Positions 34,813 to 44,091 of a stretch of DNA of 64,000 bases are shown here, one piece after another. A program made the position numbers and the translations under genes. The stretch comes from UBA1163 sp049513055 (lineage in GTDB: Bacteria > Desulfobacterota > BSN033 > UBA1163). Numbering within the stretch: the first letter of the stretch is position 1; the number at the start of each line of letters is the position of its first letter. Where the stretch lies: assembly GCA_049513055.1 (NCBI GenBank), contig JBEKWN010000005.1, forward strand, positions 1 to 64,000. Reading direction: 5' to 3'. The notes beneath the pieces were generated by a model. That model was not told the DNA's origin, made no database searches, and saw nothing but the letters and a program-made list of their open reading frames with translations.

Positions 34813-36120
34813 ACGGGTTCGATATCTTCGCCCGCCCTCAAGGATCTTTTTCTTTGTGAACCGATGTTGCATCCACTGAAAAGGAAAGTAGACGAATCGG
34901 TTGATCAAGGTGGGAGAATATTCCCAATGAAATCGTTTCCAAATAGAAGGGAACGCATAGAATTCCCTCCAGGCCCTTTTCCAACCCTCCCGGAGTACTT
35001 CAGCGCTCATTTTCATTGGAAGGAAATAGGGGGCTGAGTCCTCTGGCTTTTCCAATAACCACCATTGGTCTTGAACCAAACGTCCCTCATTTTTTACTCT
35101 ATGGTAGAAAGCTGTTTCTGGATAGGGAGTGAGAATCATAAAGATCGCTGAGAAGAGTTTGGTTTGGATCGAGAAAGAGACCGTCTCTTCAAATACAGAA
35201 GGATCATCCTCATCAAATCCGAAGACAAAAGACCCACAGATGGCAATGCCAAATCGATGGAGCGACTCAATGATTTCCCGATACTCAGACGGATCATTCT
35301 GAAATTTTTGGGACCTCATCAGGTTTTTTTTGGAAAGAGATTCGAAACCGATAAAGAGGCTGTTACATCCACTTTTGGCTAGCCATTCAATATTTTCGAC
35401 CTTCTTCAATCCGGATAAGGAAACCTGGCCAAACCATTTCTTCTTGAGAGGGATGAGGGCCTTGAGCAATTCTTTTGAGTAGGAAGGATTCCCGATGATA
35501 TTATCATCGTTGAACATCATCCATCGGTGAGGGAGGCGGCGCACCTCTTCCACCACATCCGAGATGGGCCTGACCCGATAAGTTTCTCCAAAAAATTTCT
35601 GGACGGTGCAGAATTCACATCGAAAAGGACATCCCCGTGTCACCTGGACCACATCCAGGGGGAGATATCCCCTTTTAGGTAGAATCTCTCGCCGAGGTAT
35701 TGGAATTTTTGATAATTCTGTGTAACCTTCTTGGCGGTAAAAAGGTTTGAGATTTCCCATTCTGACATCTTCGAGTAGATGAGGCCAGACTTCTTCAGCC
35801 TCTCCAATGGCGACCGAATCGGCATGTTCTTTGGCCTCCCCTGGAAGGGCCGTGGGATGAATTCCTCCGAGAACAACGGGTATTCCCTTTTTTCGATACG
35901 CGTCAGCGATTTCATAAGCCCTCAGGGCTGTTTTAGATAAAACCGTGATTCCGACCAGGTCGACCTGCTTCAAATCTTTCTTTAAATCGACGGGGGTCAA
36001 AAGGTCATCGGTGAAAGAAATTTCCACATCGGTTGGAGAAAGGCCAGCCAGAATAGGAAAGGCAAGGTTGGGAATACGAGCATTTTCTTCAACCGCTGGG
36101 ACGATCAGTTCGATCTTCAC
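34804..36120 (-). CDS. B12-binding-domain radical SAM protein (DUF4070-like)
   Basis: A 438-residue enzyme. Residues about 1-135 form a cobalamin-binding-like domain (VGITVLSKTALRAYEIADAYR, VVLGGIHPTALP), lacking the DxHxxG signature of methionine synthase. The radical SAM core has C-x3-C-x2-C in TRGCPFRCEFCTVQKFFG near residue 165 and a FVFGFDEDD stretch. The carboxyl helical part, ending basic, fits DUF4070. Homologues act in hopanoid, bacteriochlorophyll and other lipid modifications; the substrate here is not deducible. It is the only leftward gene in this stretch. Confidence 0.88.
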   Translation of the reverse strand: MKIELIVPAVEENARIPNLAFPILAGLSPTDVEISFTDDLLTPVDLKKDLKQVDLVGITVLSKTALRAYEIADAYRKKGIPVVLGGIHPTALPGEAKEHADSVAIGEAEEVWPHLLEDVRMGNLKPFYRQEGYTELSKIPIPRREILPKRGYLPLDVVQVTRGCPFRCEFCTVQKFFGETYRVRPISDVVEEVRRLPHRWMMFNDDNIIGNPSYSKELLKALIPLKKKWFGQVSLSGLKKVENIEWLAKSGCNSLFIGFESLSKKNLMRSQKFQNDPSEYREIIESLHRFGIAICGSFVFGFDEDDPSVFEETVSFSIQTKLFSAIFMILTPYPETAFYHRVKNEGRLVQDQWWLLEKPEDSAPYFLPMKMSAEVLREGWKRAWREFYAFPSIWKRFHWEYSPTLINRFVYFPFQWMQHRFTKKKILEGGRRYRTRSF

Positions 36121-36183
36121 AAAGATAATCCTAACAAACTTTGTAAGGAAATGTCAAAGTTGACCTTAACGCTGCATTAAATT

Positions 36184-36392
36184 GGCAGGTGGGTGTGCTT
36201 CCAAAACTTTATCAAGCGGTTCTTCTATATTTTATGGGGAATATGCGATCTCACCTGAAGTGGACTTTATAAAATGTTTGGAAACGGAGCAGTGTAACGA
36301 TCAAAAGTGCCGCTATAAAGTTTTGGCGATAAATCGCCCGGCGCTGTAACTATCTATTTTTATTTTTTGCCGGCTCAACCCACCCACCCGCC
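36184..36392. repeat. Nested inverted-repeat element
   Basis: Outer arms GGCAGGTGGGTGTG (36184-36197) and the complement-like CCCACCCACCCGCC (36379-36392) enclose an exact 12-bp inner pair (CCAAAACTTTAT 36201-36212; ATAAAGTTTTGG 36315-36326) and a small hairpin GCGAT-AA-ATCGC. No protein is encoded. It may be a foldback mobile element or a structured RNA between the convergent radical SAM side and trmFO. Confidence 0.5.
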
Positions 36393-36499
36393 TTTGGCAA
36401 TATTTTTCATGCAACTTTGAGGTTTGATTTTCAGTCCCCCTTTACGATGAATCCAGTTTTATTTTGCAAATTGGAAAGGGAAGGCGTAAAATAAAAACC

Positions 36500-37807
36500 G
36501 TGAAACCTATCACCATCATCGGTGCAGGCCTGGCGGGGTGTGAAGCGGCTTGGCAGATCGCCCAGAGAGGAGGAAAGGTGATCCTCTATGAGATGAAACC
36601 TGAGGTCTATTCTCCAGCCCACCGATCTCCTTTCTTCGCAGAATTGGTCTGCAGTAATTCTTTTAAATCAGAATCCATTGAGAATGCTTCAGGGGTTCTG
36701 AAAGAAGAGATGAGACAATTAGAATCTCTCATCTTAAAAGTCGCTCAGGAGGCCAAGGTTCCAGCGGGAGATTCATTAGCCGTGGATCGGAAGGTTTTCT
36801 CAAAACAGATCACCCAGACCTTGGAAAGCCTGGAAAATGTGGAAGTGATCCGGAAGGAAGTTTCTTTTATTCCCCAAGATGGGATCACGATTATCGCTAC
36901 AGGTCCTCTTACCTCGGATATGTTGAGTAAGGAAATCCAGAAGGTGACGGAGACCCATCATCTCTTTTTCTACGATGCCATCTCACCCATCGTCACCGCT
37001 GATTCGATCAATTTTCAGAAGGCCTTCAAGTTCTCTCGGTATGGAAAAGGCGGAGAGGACTATGTCAATTGTCCGATGGATGAGGAAGAATACACCCAAT
37101 TTGTGGAGGCATTGAATCAGGCGGAGAAAGTACCGGTACACCCGTTTGAAAAGAGGTATCTTTTTGAAGGATGTCTTCCCATTGAAGAGATGGCAGCGCG
37201 GGGGAGGGAGACTCTTGCCTATGGGCCCCTCAAGCCAGTTGGCCTCATCGATCCGAAGACAGGAAAACAGCCCTTCGCCGTCGTCCAACTGAGGCAGGAG
37301 GATCGGTTTAAAATGCTTTTCAATCTGGTGGGATTTCAAACTCGATTGAAGCATGAAGAACAGAAGAGAGTATTTCGAATGATTCCTGCGTTGGAAAAAA
37401 CCGAATTTGTTCGACTGGGTTCTATCCATCGCAATACCTTCATTGATTCTCCTCGATTACTGAGTGAATCCCTCCAACTGAAGACTCATCCGAACCTCTT
37501 CTTTGCCGGACAGATCACAGGGGTAGAAGGGTACATGGAATCTACGGCCATGGGGCTATTGTCTGGAATCAATGCCCATCGATGTGCGAATGGAATGCCA
37601 GCCATTGTCCCCCCGCCTATGACGGCCATGGGGGCGTTGGTCCATTACATCGCTCATTCCCTCACCGTCCCCTTCCAGCCCATGAACATCAACTTCGGTC
37701 TGCTCCCTCCTTTATCGGGGAAGAGCAGAGGCAGGGGGAAACGACTCCTCTTGGCGAAACGGGCATTAAATGAGATGGAAAAGTGGAAGAAGAAAAATGA
37801 GGGATAA
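36500..37807 (+). CDS. trmFO: Methylenetetrahydrofolate-tRNA-(uracil-5-)-methyltransferase TrmFO
   Basis: A 435-residue FAD- and folate-dependent enzyme making m5U54 in the tRNA T-loop. The FAD-binding start ITIIGAGLAGCEAAWQIA and RSPFFAELVCSNSFKSE, then GQITGVEGYMESTAMGLL and a long NINFGLLPPL block are diagnostic. The start is uncertain: GTG 36500 gives the normal amino end, though the purine-rich GGGAAGG is about 16 bases away; a TTG at 36464 would add 12 residues. It stands at the head of a long rightward run. Confidence 0.95.
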   Translation: MKPITIIGAGLAGCEAAWQIAQRGGKVILYEMKPEVYSPAHRSPFFAELVCSNSFKSESIENASGVLKEEMRQLESLILKVAQEAKVPAGDSLAVDRKVFSKQITQTLESLENVEVIRKEVSFIPQDGITIIATGPLTSDMLSKEIQKVTETHHLFFYDAISPIVTADSINFQKAFKFSRYGKGGEDYVNCPMDEEEYTQFVEALNQAEKVPVHPFEKRYLFEGCLPIEEMAARGRETLAYGPLKPVGLIDPKTGKQPFAVVQLRQEDRFKMLFNLVGFQTRLKHEEQKRVFRMIPALEKTEFVRLGSIHRNTFIDSPRLLSESLQLKTHPNLFFAGQITGVEGYMESTAMGLLSGINAHRCANGMPAIVPPPMTAMGALVHYIAHSLTVPFQPMNINFGLLPPLSGKSRGRGKRLLLAKRALNEMEKWKKKNEG

Positions 37808-37839
37808 GAAACGGAAAGCGAAATCATAGCGAGGAACCG

Positions 37840-38151
37840 ATGGAAGAAAGAAATTGTTTTAGATGTGGTAAAAGACTTCAGCCAGGTAACTTATTCTACG
37901 TGGTCCATATCAAGGTTTTTTCCGGTTTTGACGGAATCCTTTCAGAACCGGCGGAAGGGATTGATGAACAATTGAAGGCGCTGCTTGAACAGACCCAAAA
38001 TTTGAATCCCAAGGAATTGGAGAAAGAGGTCTACGAAGAGATCACTTGGATTGTTTGTAAAAGTTGTCGAGATCGGTTTGTGGATGAAATTCAGCACCCT
38101 TGGGAGGGCCCCTTTCGAATTCGAAAAGATCCAGGCTCCATGCTCCATTGA
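37840..38151 (+). CDS. Small zinc-ribbon protein
   Basis: A 103-residue protein with two CxxC pairs (CFRC at about 6-9 and CKSC near 79-82) that would make one zinc site, joined by a predicted helical segment (EQLKALLEQTQNLNPKELEKEVYEE). No catalytic residue is apparent. It is 32 bases after trmFO and probably in the same transcript. Function is unknown. Confidence 0.75.
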   Translation: MEERNCFRCGKRLQPGNLFYVVHIKVFSGFDGILSEPAEGIDEQLKALLEQTQNLNPKELEKEVYEEITWIVCKSCRDRFVDEIQHPWEGPFRIRKDPGSMLH

Positions 38152-38209
38152 AACGACCCTCCTGCGACCTCGCCCCGCGCTTCCGACCCATCCCGCCAAG
38201 AAGATTTAA

Positions 38210-38243
38210 GACCCTCAAAAATCACAGACCCTCAAAAATCACT
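38210..38243. repeat. Two-copy 17-bp tandem repeat
   Basis: GACCCTCAAAAATCAC followed by one variable base occurs twice in direct succession (38210-38226, 38227-38243). The second copy runs into TTGACA (38243-38248), which may be a -35 box of the following gene, although no good -10 is visible. Confidence 0.6.
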
Positions 38244-38300
38244 TGACAAAAGATAAAATTTATGATTAGTTGGTTCAACTGAATCAATTGAAGCGATAGA

Positions 38301-38888
38301 ATGGAAAAGCGGACTCTTTCTTTAAAGAAGCTGACCAACACCCTTTTGAAGAATGGATCGAGGGAGATGACCGGCCGCTCCCGAGGCGTCCGGATTCGAG
38401 AGGCCCTTGAAAAGATTTTAGGAGAGGAAAAAGGACCCCTCCGCGTCGTTCTCGATTTCTATGGGATGGGTTCCATCGATTTTTCATGGGCGGATGAGGT
38501 CGTGGCCAAAATGATCTCCCGATTATGGAGCGGTGAATATGGAGAGAAATTTCTTGTTCTGAAGAACCTCAATCCTTCCCAGGCAGAGAACATCGGGGTA
38601 GCCCTGGAAAGAAAAAAGTTGGCGGTTCTGACCACCGGACCGGAAGGGTGGCGAATCATCGGTTCTCTGAATAATTATTTAATCCACACCTTAAACCAAG
38701 TGATGAAGAAAAGGCAGTTGACGCTGAGGGAACTATCCGAGGAGGAAGGGATTGAGATGAACACGAGTGGCACCCGGCTTCTCAATCTTTATAAAAAGCG
38801 CCTTGTGGTGCGAGTGGAGGGGCCGATGATGGGAAAGGACGATCCTCATCGGGGAAGGCAATATATTTACCAATCCCTCCTTTCATAG
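38301..38888 (+). CDS. STAS-like (DUF4325) domain with winged-helix tail
   Basis: A 195-residue protein. Residues about 30-120 resemble the STAS-like DUF4325 domain (RVVLDFYGMGSIDFSWADEVVAKM). The carboxyl 65 residues form a winged-helix (LTLRELSEEEGIEMNTSGTRLLNLYKKRLVVR). DUF4325 domains usually bind anti-sigma-like kinases or partner proteins, so this may be a DNA-binding regulator controlled by partner switching. No kinase is adjacent. It ends nine bases before the GalT-like gene. Confidence 0.75.
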   Translation: MEKRTLSLKKLTNTLLKNGSREMTGRSRGVRIREALEKILGEEKGPLRVVLDFYGMGSIDFSWADEVVAKMISRLWSGEYGEKFLVLKNLNPSQAENIGVALERKKLAVLTTGPEGWRIIGSLNNYLIHTLNQVMKKRQLTLRELSEEEGIEMNTSGTRLLNLYKKRLVVRVEGPMMGKDDPHRGRQYIYQSLLS

Positions 38889-38897
38889 AGGAGTGCG

Positions 38898-39884
38898 ATG
38901 GCAGAACTAAGGAGAGAACCCGTTACAAGAATGTGGGTGTTGGTCACCAACGATCACCCGAAAGGTCCATCGGATTACCTTCCTTTTAAACCTCCCTATC
39001 GACGTCAAGAGGCGGAGGGTCCCTGTCCTTTCTGTCCGGGCAATGAAGGGATGACCCCCCAAGAAACTTTTTCATTGAGCCGTGATGGGGGGAGATGGTC
39101 TGTCCGAGTCATCCCCAATAAATTTCCTTCCTTCCATATCGAAGGGGACTACGACCGAAGACCGGAGGGGATGTACGATGTCATGGAAGCCATCGGTGCC
39201 CATGAGATCGTCGTGGAGGCCCCTGAGCACCATCAGAGCGTGGCCACCATGGAACCCAAGCAGATTGAGAAAATCCTCCTGGCTTATAAGGAAAGGCTAA
39301 TCGACTTGGAGAAGGATCAGCGATTCCAACAATTTCTTATTCTGAAAAACTATCCCGGCATCTTCAATCAACATCCCCACTCTCATATCATGGCCATGCC
39401 GGTCATCCCGAAGAGAATTGACGAAGAGATCTGGGGGACATTGGATTACTATCAACGCAAGGAACGCTGCATTTTCTGTGACATTATTAAAGAAGAAATT
39501 TCTATGAAGAAAAGGGTGATTCTGGAAACAGTGCATTTTTTAATTTTCTCGCCATTTGCTTCCCGCTACCCCTTTGAAGTCTGGATCGTCCCGAAGGGTC
39601 ACTGTCCTGATTTTCATCGCCTCACGGAAGAAGAGATGGTAGATCTTTCCGTTGCAATCCAGTCGCTGTTCCATTGTTTTTTTAAACTCCTTTCTGATCC
39701 CCCTTATAGTCTTACTTTTCATACTTCCCCTGTTCAGAATCGATTCCATCGGCCAGAATACCACTGGCATATCGAAACCCGATTACGGATTGGATTGCGA
39801 GAAGGGTTTGAATGGGGGACGGGTTTCTTTGTCAATCCCACTCCTCCTGAAGATGCTGCGAATTTTTTAAGAGGGGTGGTATAG
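38898..39884 (+). CDS. Galactose-1-phosphate uridylyltransferase-like HIT protein
   Basis: A 328-residue GalT-fold protein with both halves of the double HIT domain. Zinc-type C43 and C46 (CPFC), a second CIFC pair near 196, and the nucleotidyl-carrying triad H159-P-H161-S-H163 are visible. True GalT enzymes have HPHxQ; here the last residue is His, as in other HIT enzymes, so the reaction may be a different nucleotidyl transfer or phosphorolysis. A GAGGAG precedes the ATG. No other Leloir genes are in the window. Confidence 0.83.
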   Translation: MAELRREPVTRMWVLVTNDHPKGPSDYLPFKPPYRRQEAEGPCPFCPGNEGMTPQETFSLSRDGGRWSVRVIPNKFPSFHIEGDYDRRPEGMYDVMEAIGAHEIVVEAPEHHQSVATMEPKQIEKILLAYKERLIDLEKDQRFQQFLILKNYPGIFNQHPHSHIMAMPVIPKRIDEEIWGTLDYYQRKERCIFCDIIKEEISMKKRVILETVHFLIFSPFASRYPFEVWIVPKGHCPDFHRLTEEEMVDLSVAIQSLFHCFFKLLSDPPYSLTFHTSPVQNRFHRPEYHWHIETRLRIGLREGFEWGTGFFVNPTPPEDAANFLRGVV

Positions 39885-39925
39885 AAAGTGAAGCGTTCGG
39901 AGTGATGGGTTAAGAGTTTAGCAAG

Positions 39926-41242
39926 ATGGCGATTGATTTGAAAAGACCGAATCGGTTCAAAGGGCGACCTTTTGAGGCCAAAAGGAAGAGAAGGAAGTGG
40001 GTTCTCCTTTCAGGGTCTTTTCTCATTGGGTTTTTCCTTCTCATCTACTTTTTTGTACTCCCTTCTACTCCTCCACTGCCCCCCGCTGCTCCTCCTGCCT
40101 CCATTCCACCGACTGCCCAGGAGCCCCCACTCCATACCATTGAAGGGGATGTGAAAGAACGAAGCACTCTTTTTCAATCCTTGTCGGGGAAGAACATTCC
40201 TCTTCGTTGGATCGATCTGATTGTCTCGAAATTAAAACCCTACGTGAATTTTAAAAAGATCAAAGGGGGGGATTACCGTTTCATCACAGATGTGAAGGGG
40301 GAATTAGTGAAGTTTATTTATGAAGCAAGTCCGACAGAGATTTATGAGATTGAAAAAGATCCCCAAGGATATGTGGCTCAAAGGAAGAAAGTCCTCCTCG
40401 AAACCCATCTGGTGAAGGTCGTCGGAGAAATCCGTTCCTCTCTCTTTGAGGCGATGGATGCCGTCGGAGAACAGGACCCCTTGACCATCGCCTTTGCTGA
40501 AATCCTGGCCTGGGAGATCGATTTTTATAAGGACGCCCGGGAAGGGGATCGATTCAAAGTGGTGGTGGAGAAGATCTATAAAGGAGATCAATTCATCCAA
40601 TATGGAACCCTCCATGCCGTAGAATATCAGCGGGGAGAAAAAATCATTAGAGGGATCCGATATAAAGATGGGTATTATAATGAAAAAGGGATTTCCCTGA
40701 GGAAGGCGTTTTTAAAGGTTCCTTTAAGGTTTAACCGGATCAGTTCGAAATTCAGTCGGGCACGAAAGCACCCCATCCTAGGAGGAATGAGGCCTCATTT
40801 TGGTGTGGATTATGCGGCTCCACCCGGTACACCGATATGGGCTGTGGCAGATGGAACCGTTACCTCTTGCGGTTGGAACAGTGGATTCGGGAACCAGGTG
40901 GTCCTCCACCATATGAATGGTTATATGACCTGTTACGGTCATCTTTCTGGTTTCGGCCCTGGGATCAGAAAAGGAGTGAGGGTGAGACAGAAACAGGTCA
41001 TCGGATATGTAGGATCTACCGGTCTCTCCACTGGACCTCATTTGGACTATCGGGTGGCCAAGGATAGTCAATTCCGGAATCCTCTAAAAGAGACCTTTCC
41101 CACAGGCCTTCCCATCGAAAAAGGGGAGATGGAAACATTTCATCAAAAAAGGGATGAGATGTCGGTTTGGCTTCAAGGGGATTCACCTTATGGGAGGAAA
41201 ATAGAAGAGGGGGGGAAAATAAAAATTGAGCTGGTAGAGTGA
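39926..41242 (+). CDS. M23 metallopeptidase
   Basis: A 438-residue membrane-anchored peptidase: one transmembrane helix (about 31-48), a Pro-rich linker, OapA/LysM-like domains, and an M23 domain from about residue 275 (HPILGGMRPHFGVD with H291 and D295, then CYGHLSGFGPGIRKG and TGPHLDYRV). It would cut peptide cross-links or act as an activator of amidases in the periplasm. Clustered with a response regulator and a TPR gene. Confidence 0.88.
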   Translation: MAIDLKRPNRFKGRPFEAKRKRRKWVLLSGSFLIGFFLLIYFFVLPSTPPLPPAAPPASIPPTAQEPPLHTIEGDVKERSTLFQSLSGKNIPLRWIDLIVSKLKPYVNFKKIKGGDYRFITDVKGELVKFIYEASPTEIYEIEKDPQGYVAQRKKVLLETHLVKVVGEIRSSLFEAMDAVGEQDPLTIAFAEILAWEIDFYKDAREGDRFKVVVEKIYKGDQFIQYGTLHAVEYQRGEKIIRGIRYKDGYYNEKGISLRKAFLKVPLRFNRISSKFSRARKHPILGGMRPHFGVDYAAPPGTPIWAVADGTVTSCGWNSGFGNQVVLHHMNGYMTCYGHLSGFGPGIRKGVRVRQKQVIGYVGSTGLSTGPHLDYRVAKDSQFRNPLKETFPTGLPIEKGEMETFHQKRDEMSVWLQGDSPYGRKIEEGGKIKIELVE

Positions 41243-41249
41243 GGAGAAT

Positions 41250-41657
41250 ATGGAACAGAAAAAAAAGATTCTCATTGTGGATGATGAACGGGATATTGTC
41301 AAGGCGGTGATGATCCGACTTCAAGGAGCTGGATATGAGGTCGTCACCGCCTTTGACGGGGCCCAGGGTGTTTTTATGGCCCACAAAGAAAAACCGGATC
41401 TTATCATCCTCGATATCCGAATGCCAGCCGGGAATGGGTTCAGCGTTGCCCAGAGATTAAAACGCTCCATGCACACCTTTACCATTCCTGTGATCTTCCT
41501 GACAGGGAGTCCGGAGAAAAATGCAGAGAAAAAGGCGATGGCACTGGGAGCTCGGTTTTATATTAAGAAACCTTATGATCCCGAAGAGTTATTAGATGCG
41601 GTCAAAAGGGCGCTGGAGAAAGAGGTTGATCCCAATTCAGGTCAGAGGAATGATTGA
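41250..41657 (+). CDS. Single-domain response regulator
   Basis: A 135-residue receiver domain without output: acidic pair DDERD near residue 10, phospho-acceptor D55 in LIILDIRMP, T in FLTGS and K in KKPYD. Start seven bases after the M23 gene. No histidine kinase is adjacent; the kinase at 53199 is of the NarX-like type and is 11 kb away. Possible CheY-like or relay function. Confidence 0.9.
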   Translation: MEQKKKILIVDDERDIVKAVMIRLQGAGYEVVTAFDGAQGVFMAHKEKPDLIILDIRMPAGNGFSVAQRLKRSMHTFTIPVIFLTGSPEKNAEKKAMALGARFYIKKPYDPEELLDAVKRALEKEVDPNSGQRND

Positions 41658-41666
41658 TTAGATGTC

Positions 41667-42008
41667 ATGCTAGAAGAAGATTTTGTGATTCAATCCAATA
41701 TCCGGAGAATGTTAATCCGTACCAGCATCGATTATTCTAAGATGGATTTCGGAACGGTGAAAGGAGTGGTATACCTCCGGGGAATTTTTCAAGTGTCTCG
41801 TCTTTATGCGGATGGGGATGAAGAGGAGAAGAAGGAATTTACAGTGAAGACGCTTTATTCATTTGAAAAAAAGATCAGAAGTATTTCTGGGGTCACCGAT
41901 GTCATTTTTCAATTCTTCAATTGGAGAAAAGAAAGGGGTCAATGGGTCCCCGTTGAAGTAAAGAAGAAGGAAGAAGAGGATGAGAACAAGACGGAATCTA
42001 GTTTATAA
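41667..42008 (+). CDS. BON-like small protein
   Basis: A 113-residue protein whose pattern (IRRMLIRTSID, FGTVKGVVYLRGIF, SFEKKIRSISGVTDVIFQF) is that of a BON-type beta-alpha domain, which binds lipids or other BON domains. The carboxyl tail is highly charged (KKKEEEDENK). It overlaps the following TPR gene by 29 bases, suggesting coupling. Domain assignment is tentative. Confidence 0.6.
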   Translation: MLEEDFVIQSNIRRMLIRTSIDYSKMDFGTVKGVVYLRGIFQVSRLYADGDEEEKKEFTVKTLYSFEKKIRSISGVTDVIFQFFNWRKERGQWVPVEVKKKEEEDENKTESSL

Positions 42009-43011
42009 GCGGATTTTGGGCGAAATCGAAAATGAGATTCAGATTCATCCCCATTATGCGGATCTCCAAAATCAGTTCGCTCTCCTCTTGATGGTCGTGG
42101 GAGAGATGGAGAAAGCAAAGATCCATTTTTTAAAGGCCCTCCGCCTGAACCCGAAGTATCGAGAGACCATTCTCAATTTGGGTTTTTTGTATATGGAGAT
42201 GAAACGATGGAAGGAAGCTGAAGAGATTTTCCTCGCCGAGGTGAAAAGACATCCGAAGGAGGGTTTCCTTCATCATGTCTTAGGGATTTTATATCTTCAA
42301 ACCGGAAGGCAGAAGGAAGCCGCTGCTCGAATTCATAAAGCGATTCAGTACCGCTCTGACTACCGAGACTATTATAAGAAGAAGAGGATATGGCAGAGAG
42401 GAGTGGTTTACCTTGATCAGAAAGCAGAAAGGGGATTAAAAAAGATTCATTTAAATGACCACTACGCCCAATCCCACAACTTCATTGGTCTCTATCTTGC
42501 AAAAAAAGGGAAATTCACCCAGGCGGTCAAAGAGCTTAGAAAGGCCGCGGGGCTGAAACCGGATGAATTTATTTTTCATGTTAACCTTGGAACCACCTAT
42601 TACTATCAAGGAGTTTACCCAAAGGCGATTCAGGAATTTCAGAAGGCTTTGAAGATCGATCCCTCTTATGGCATGGGATATGCGAACCTCAGTTATGTCT
42701 ATGGTTTGATGCGTCGTACCCATGAGGCCCTTCGCCACATGAAAAAAGCGGTTCAGATGAACCCTCAGTATGCAGATCTCCATTATAATTTGGCCCTTCT
42801 CTACAGTGATCGGAAACGATATGGGGAAGCTGTCTCTGAATTGAAGAAGGCCCTTCGGATCAACCCCAACTACCTCTTTGCAAGAATCAATTTGGGTGTC
42901 CTGTATGAGGATCAGAAAAGATGGGAAGAAGCAAGAAGAGAGTATCGAAAGATCCTCCGGATCACGCCCGACGATGAACACATTCGAAAGCGTTTGAAAA
43001 GAATCTCCTGA
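41980..43011 (+). CDS. TPR-repeat protein
   Basis: A 343-residue protein built almost entirely of tetratricopeptide repeats; at least eight can be counted (for example HFLKALRLNPKYRETILNLG, EFQKALKIDPSYGMGYANLS, ELKKALRINPNYLFARINLG). There is no signal peptide, so it is a cytoplasmic scaffold. The repeat run starts around residue 20 and continues to the end. Context with response regulator and envelope genes suggests a complex assembly role. Confidence 0.88.
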   Translation: MRTRRNLVYKRILGEIENEIQIHPHYADLQNQFALLLMVVGEMEKAKIHFLKALRLNPKYRETILNLGFLYMEMKRWKEAEEIFLAEVKRHPKEGFLHHVLGILYLQTGRQKEAAARIHKAIQYRSDYRDYYKKKRIWQRGVVYLDQKAERGLKKIHLNDHYAQSHNFIGLYLAKKGKFTQAVKELRKAAGLKPDEFIFHVNLGTTYYYQGVYPKAIQEFQKALKIDPSYGMGYANLSYVYGLMRRTHEALRHMKKAVQMNPQYADLHYNLALLYSDRKRYGEAVSELKKALRINPNYLFARINLGVLYEDQKRWEEARREYRKILRITPDDEHIRKRLKRIS

Positions 43012-43029
43012 CCGAGAGGAAGGAAAACG

Positions 43030-44076
43030 ATGGCCTCTCCCAGCTCGAAAAAAATACCTGTTGTTCAATCCATCCTGGTCATTCACCAAGGCGCCCTCGG
43101 CGATTTCATCCTTGCCTTGCCTGCCCTCGAAACCATTCGAAAAGCTTTTCCACATGCCAAATCGGTCATCATGGGATATCCGAGAATTCTGGAGTTGGTG
43201 GAAAAGCGATTCTATGCCGAGGAGATCCTCTCCATTGATCAAAAAGGAATGGCTACTTTCTTTGTTCGAGAAGGGTCCCTGGACTTCACCCTCTCTCAAT
43301 TTTTTAAAACATTCGATCTCATCGTCGTCTTTGGAAAAGATGGGGAAGGAACGGTCATTGGAAATCTGAGAAGGGTTTGCCAGGGTCGAATTCTTCACAT
43401 TAACTCCTTTCCACCCTGGGATGAGAAGGTTCATTTAACGGATCATCTTCTCAAACAATTTGCCCAATACGGGCTTCCCGTATCCGAGTCAAATCCCAGA
43501 CTTCATCTGAAAGAGTCGGATCGAGAATGGGCAAGGGATTTCTGGAAAAGTAAGGGGGTCACCCTGGAAGAGCGATCGAAGGTGATCATCCTCCATCCTG
43601 GGAGTGGAAGCAAGAAGAAGGTTTGGCCTCTGGACCGATTTATAAACCTCGCTCATACTCTTCAAGATCATCCCGGCTCAAAAATCCTCATCGTTCTTGG
43701 TCCAGCCGAGGGGCCAGAAGTCCAGAAGGCCTTTGAGAGAATGGGACCCGCCGCCCCCATTCTGGCAAAGGGACTTACACTTCTCCAACTGGCCTCTGTG
43801 ATGGAAGGATGCTGGTTTTTTATCGGAAATGATTCTGGTATTTCTCATATGGCCGCTGCATTAGGACTTCCCACGATCGTCATTTTTGGGCCGACGGATC
43901 AAAGGGTTTGGTCGCCGAGGGGAGAAAAGACATTTGTGGTTTGCAGGGGAGTCCATTGCTCTCCCTGTCCTCAAGAGCGATTTTTCCAATGTAAGGATTT
44001 TGAATGTCTGAGAGGGATTGAAATGGGGGAGGTTCTAGAAGGTTTGGAGAAAATAGGAGTTGAATTTAAATCTTGA
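43030..44076 (+). CDS. Glycosyltransferase family 9 (heptosyltransferase-like)
   Basis: A 348-residue GT-B enzyme. Amino Rossmann start ILVIHQGALGDFILALPAL, then HPGSGSKKKVWPLDRF and the acceptor/donor block GNDSGISHMAAALGLPTIVIFGPTD typical of GT9, which transfers heptose to lipopolysaccharide core. No other LPS genes lie nearby. AAGGAAGG precedes the ATG. It is the last gene before the EF-Tu-like one. Confidence 0.9.
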   Translation: MASPSSKKIPVVQSILVIHQGALGDFILALPALETIRKAFPHAKSVIMGYPRILELVEKRFYAEEILSIDQKGMATFFVREGSLDFTLSQFFKTFDLIVVFGKDGEGTVIGNLRRVCQGRILHINSFPPWDEKVHLTDHLLKQFAQYGLPVSESNPRLHLKESDREWARDFWKSKGVTLEERSKVIILHPGSGSKKKVWPLDRFINLAHTLQDHPGSKILIVLGPAEGPEVQKAFERMGPAAPILAKGLTLLQLASVMEGCWFFIGNDSGISHMAAALGLPTIVIFGPTDQRVWSPRGEKTFVVCRGVHCSPCPQERFFQCKDFECLRGIEMGEVLEGLEKIGVEFKS

Positions 44077-44091
44077 GAAAGGAGGAAGAAG

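Noticed and set aside
42451..43434. 327-codon frame antisense to the TPR and GT9 genes
   Set aside because: Crosses the boundary between two clearly real genes and shows no domain; a mirror artefact.
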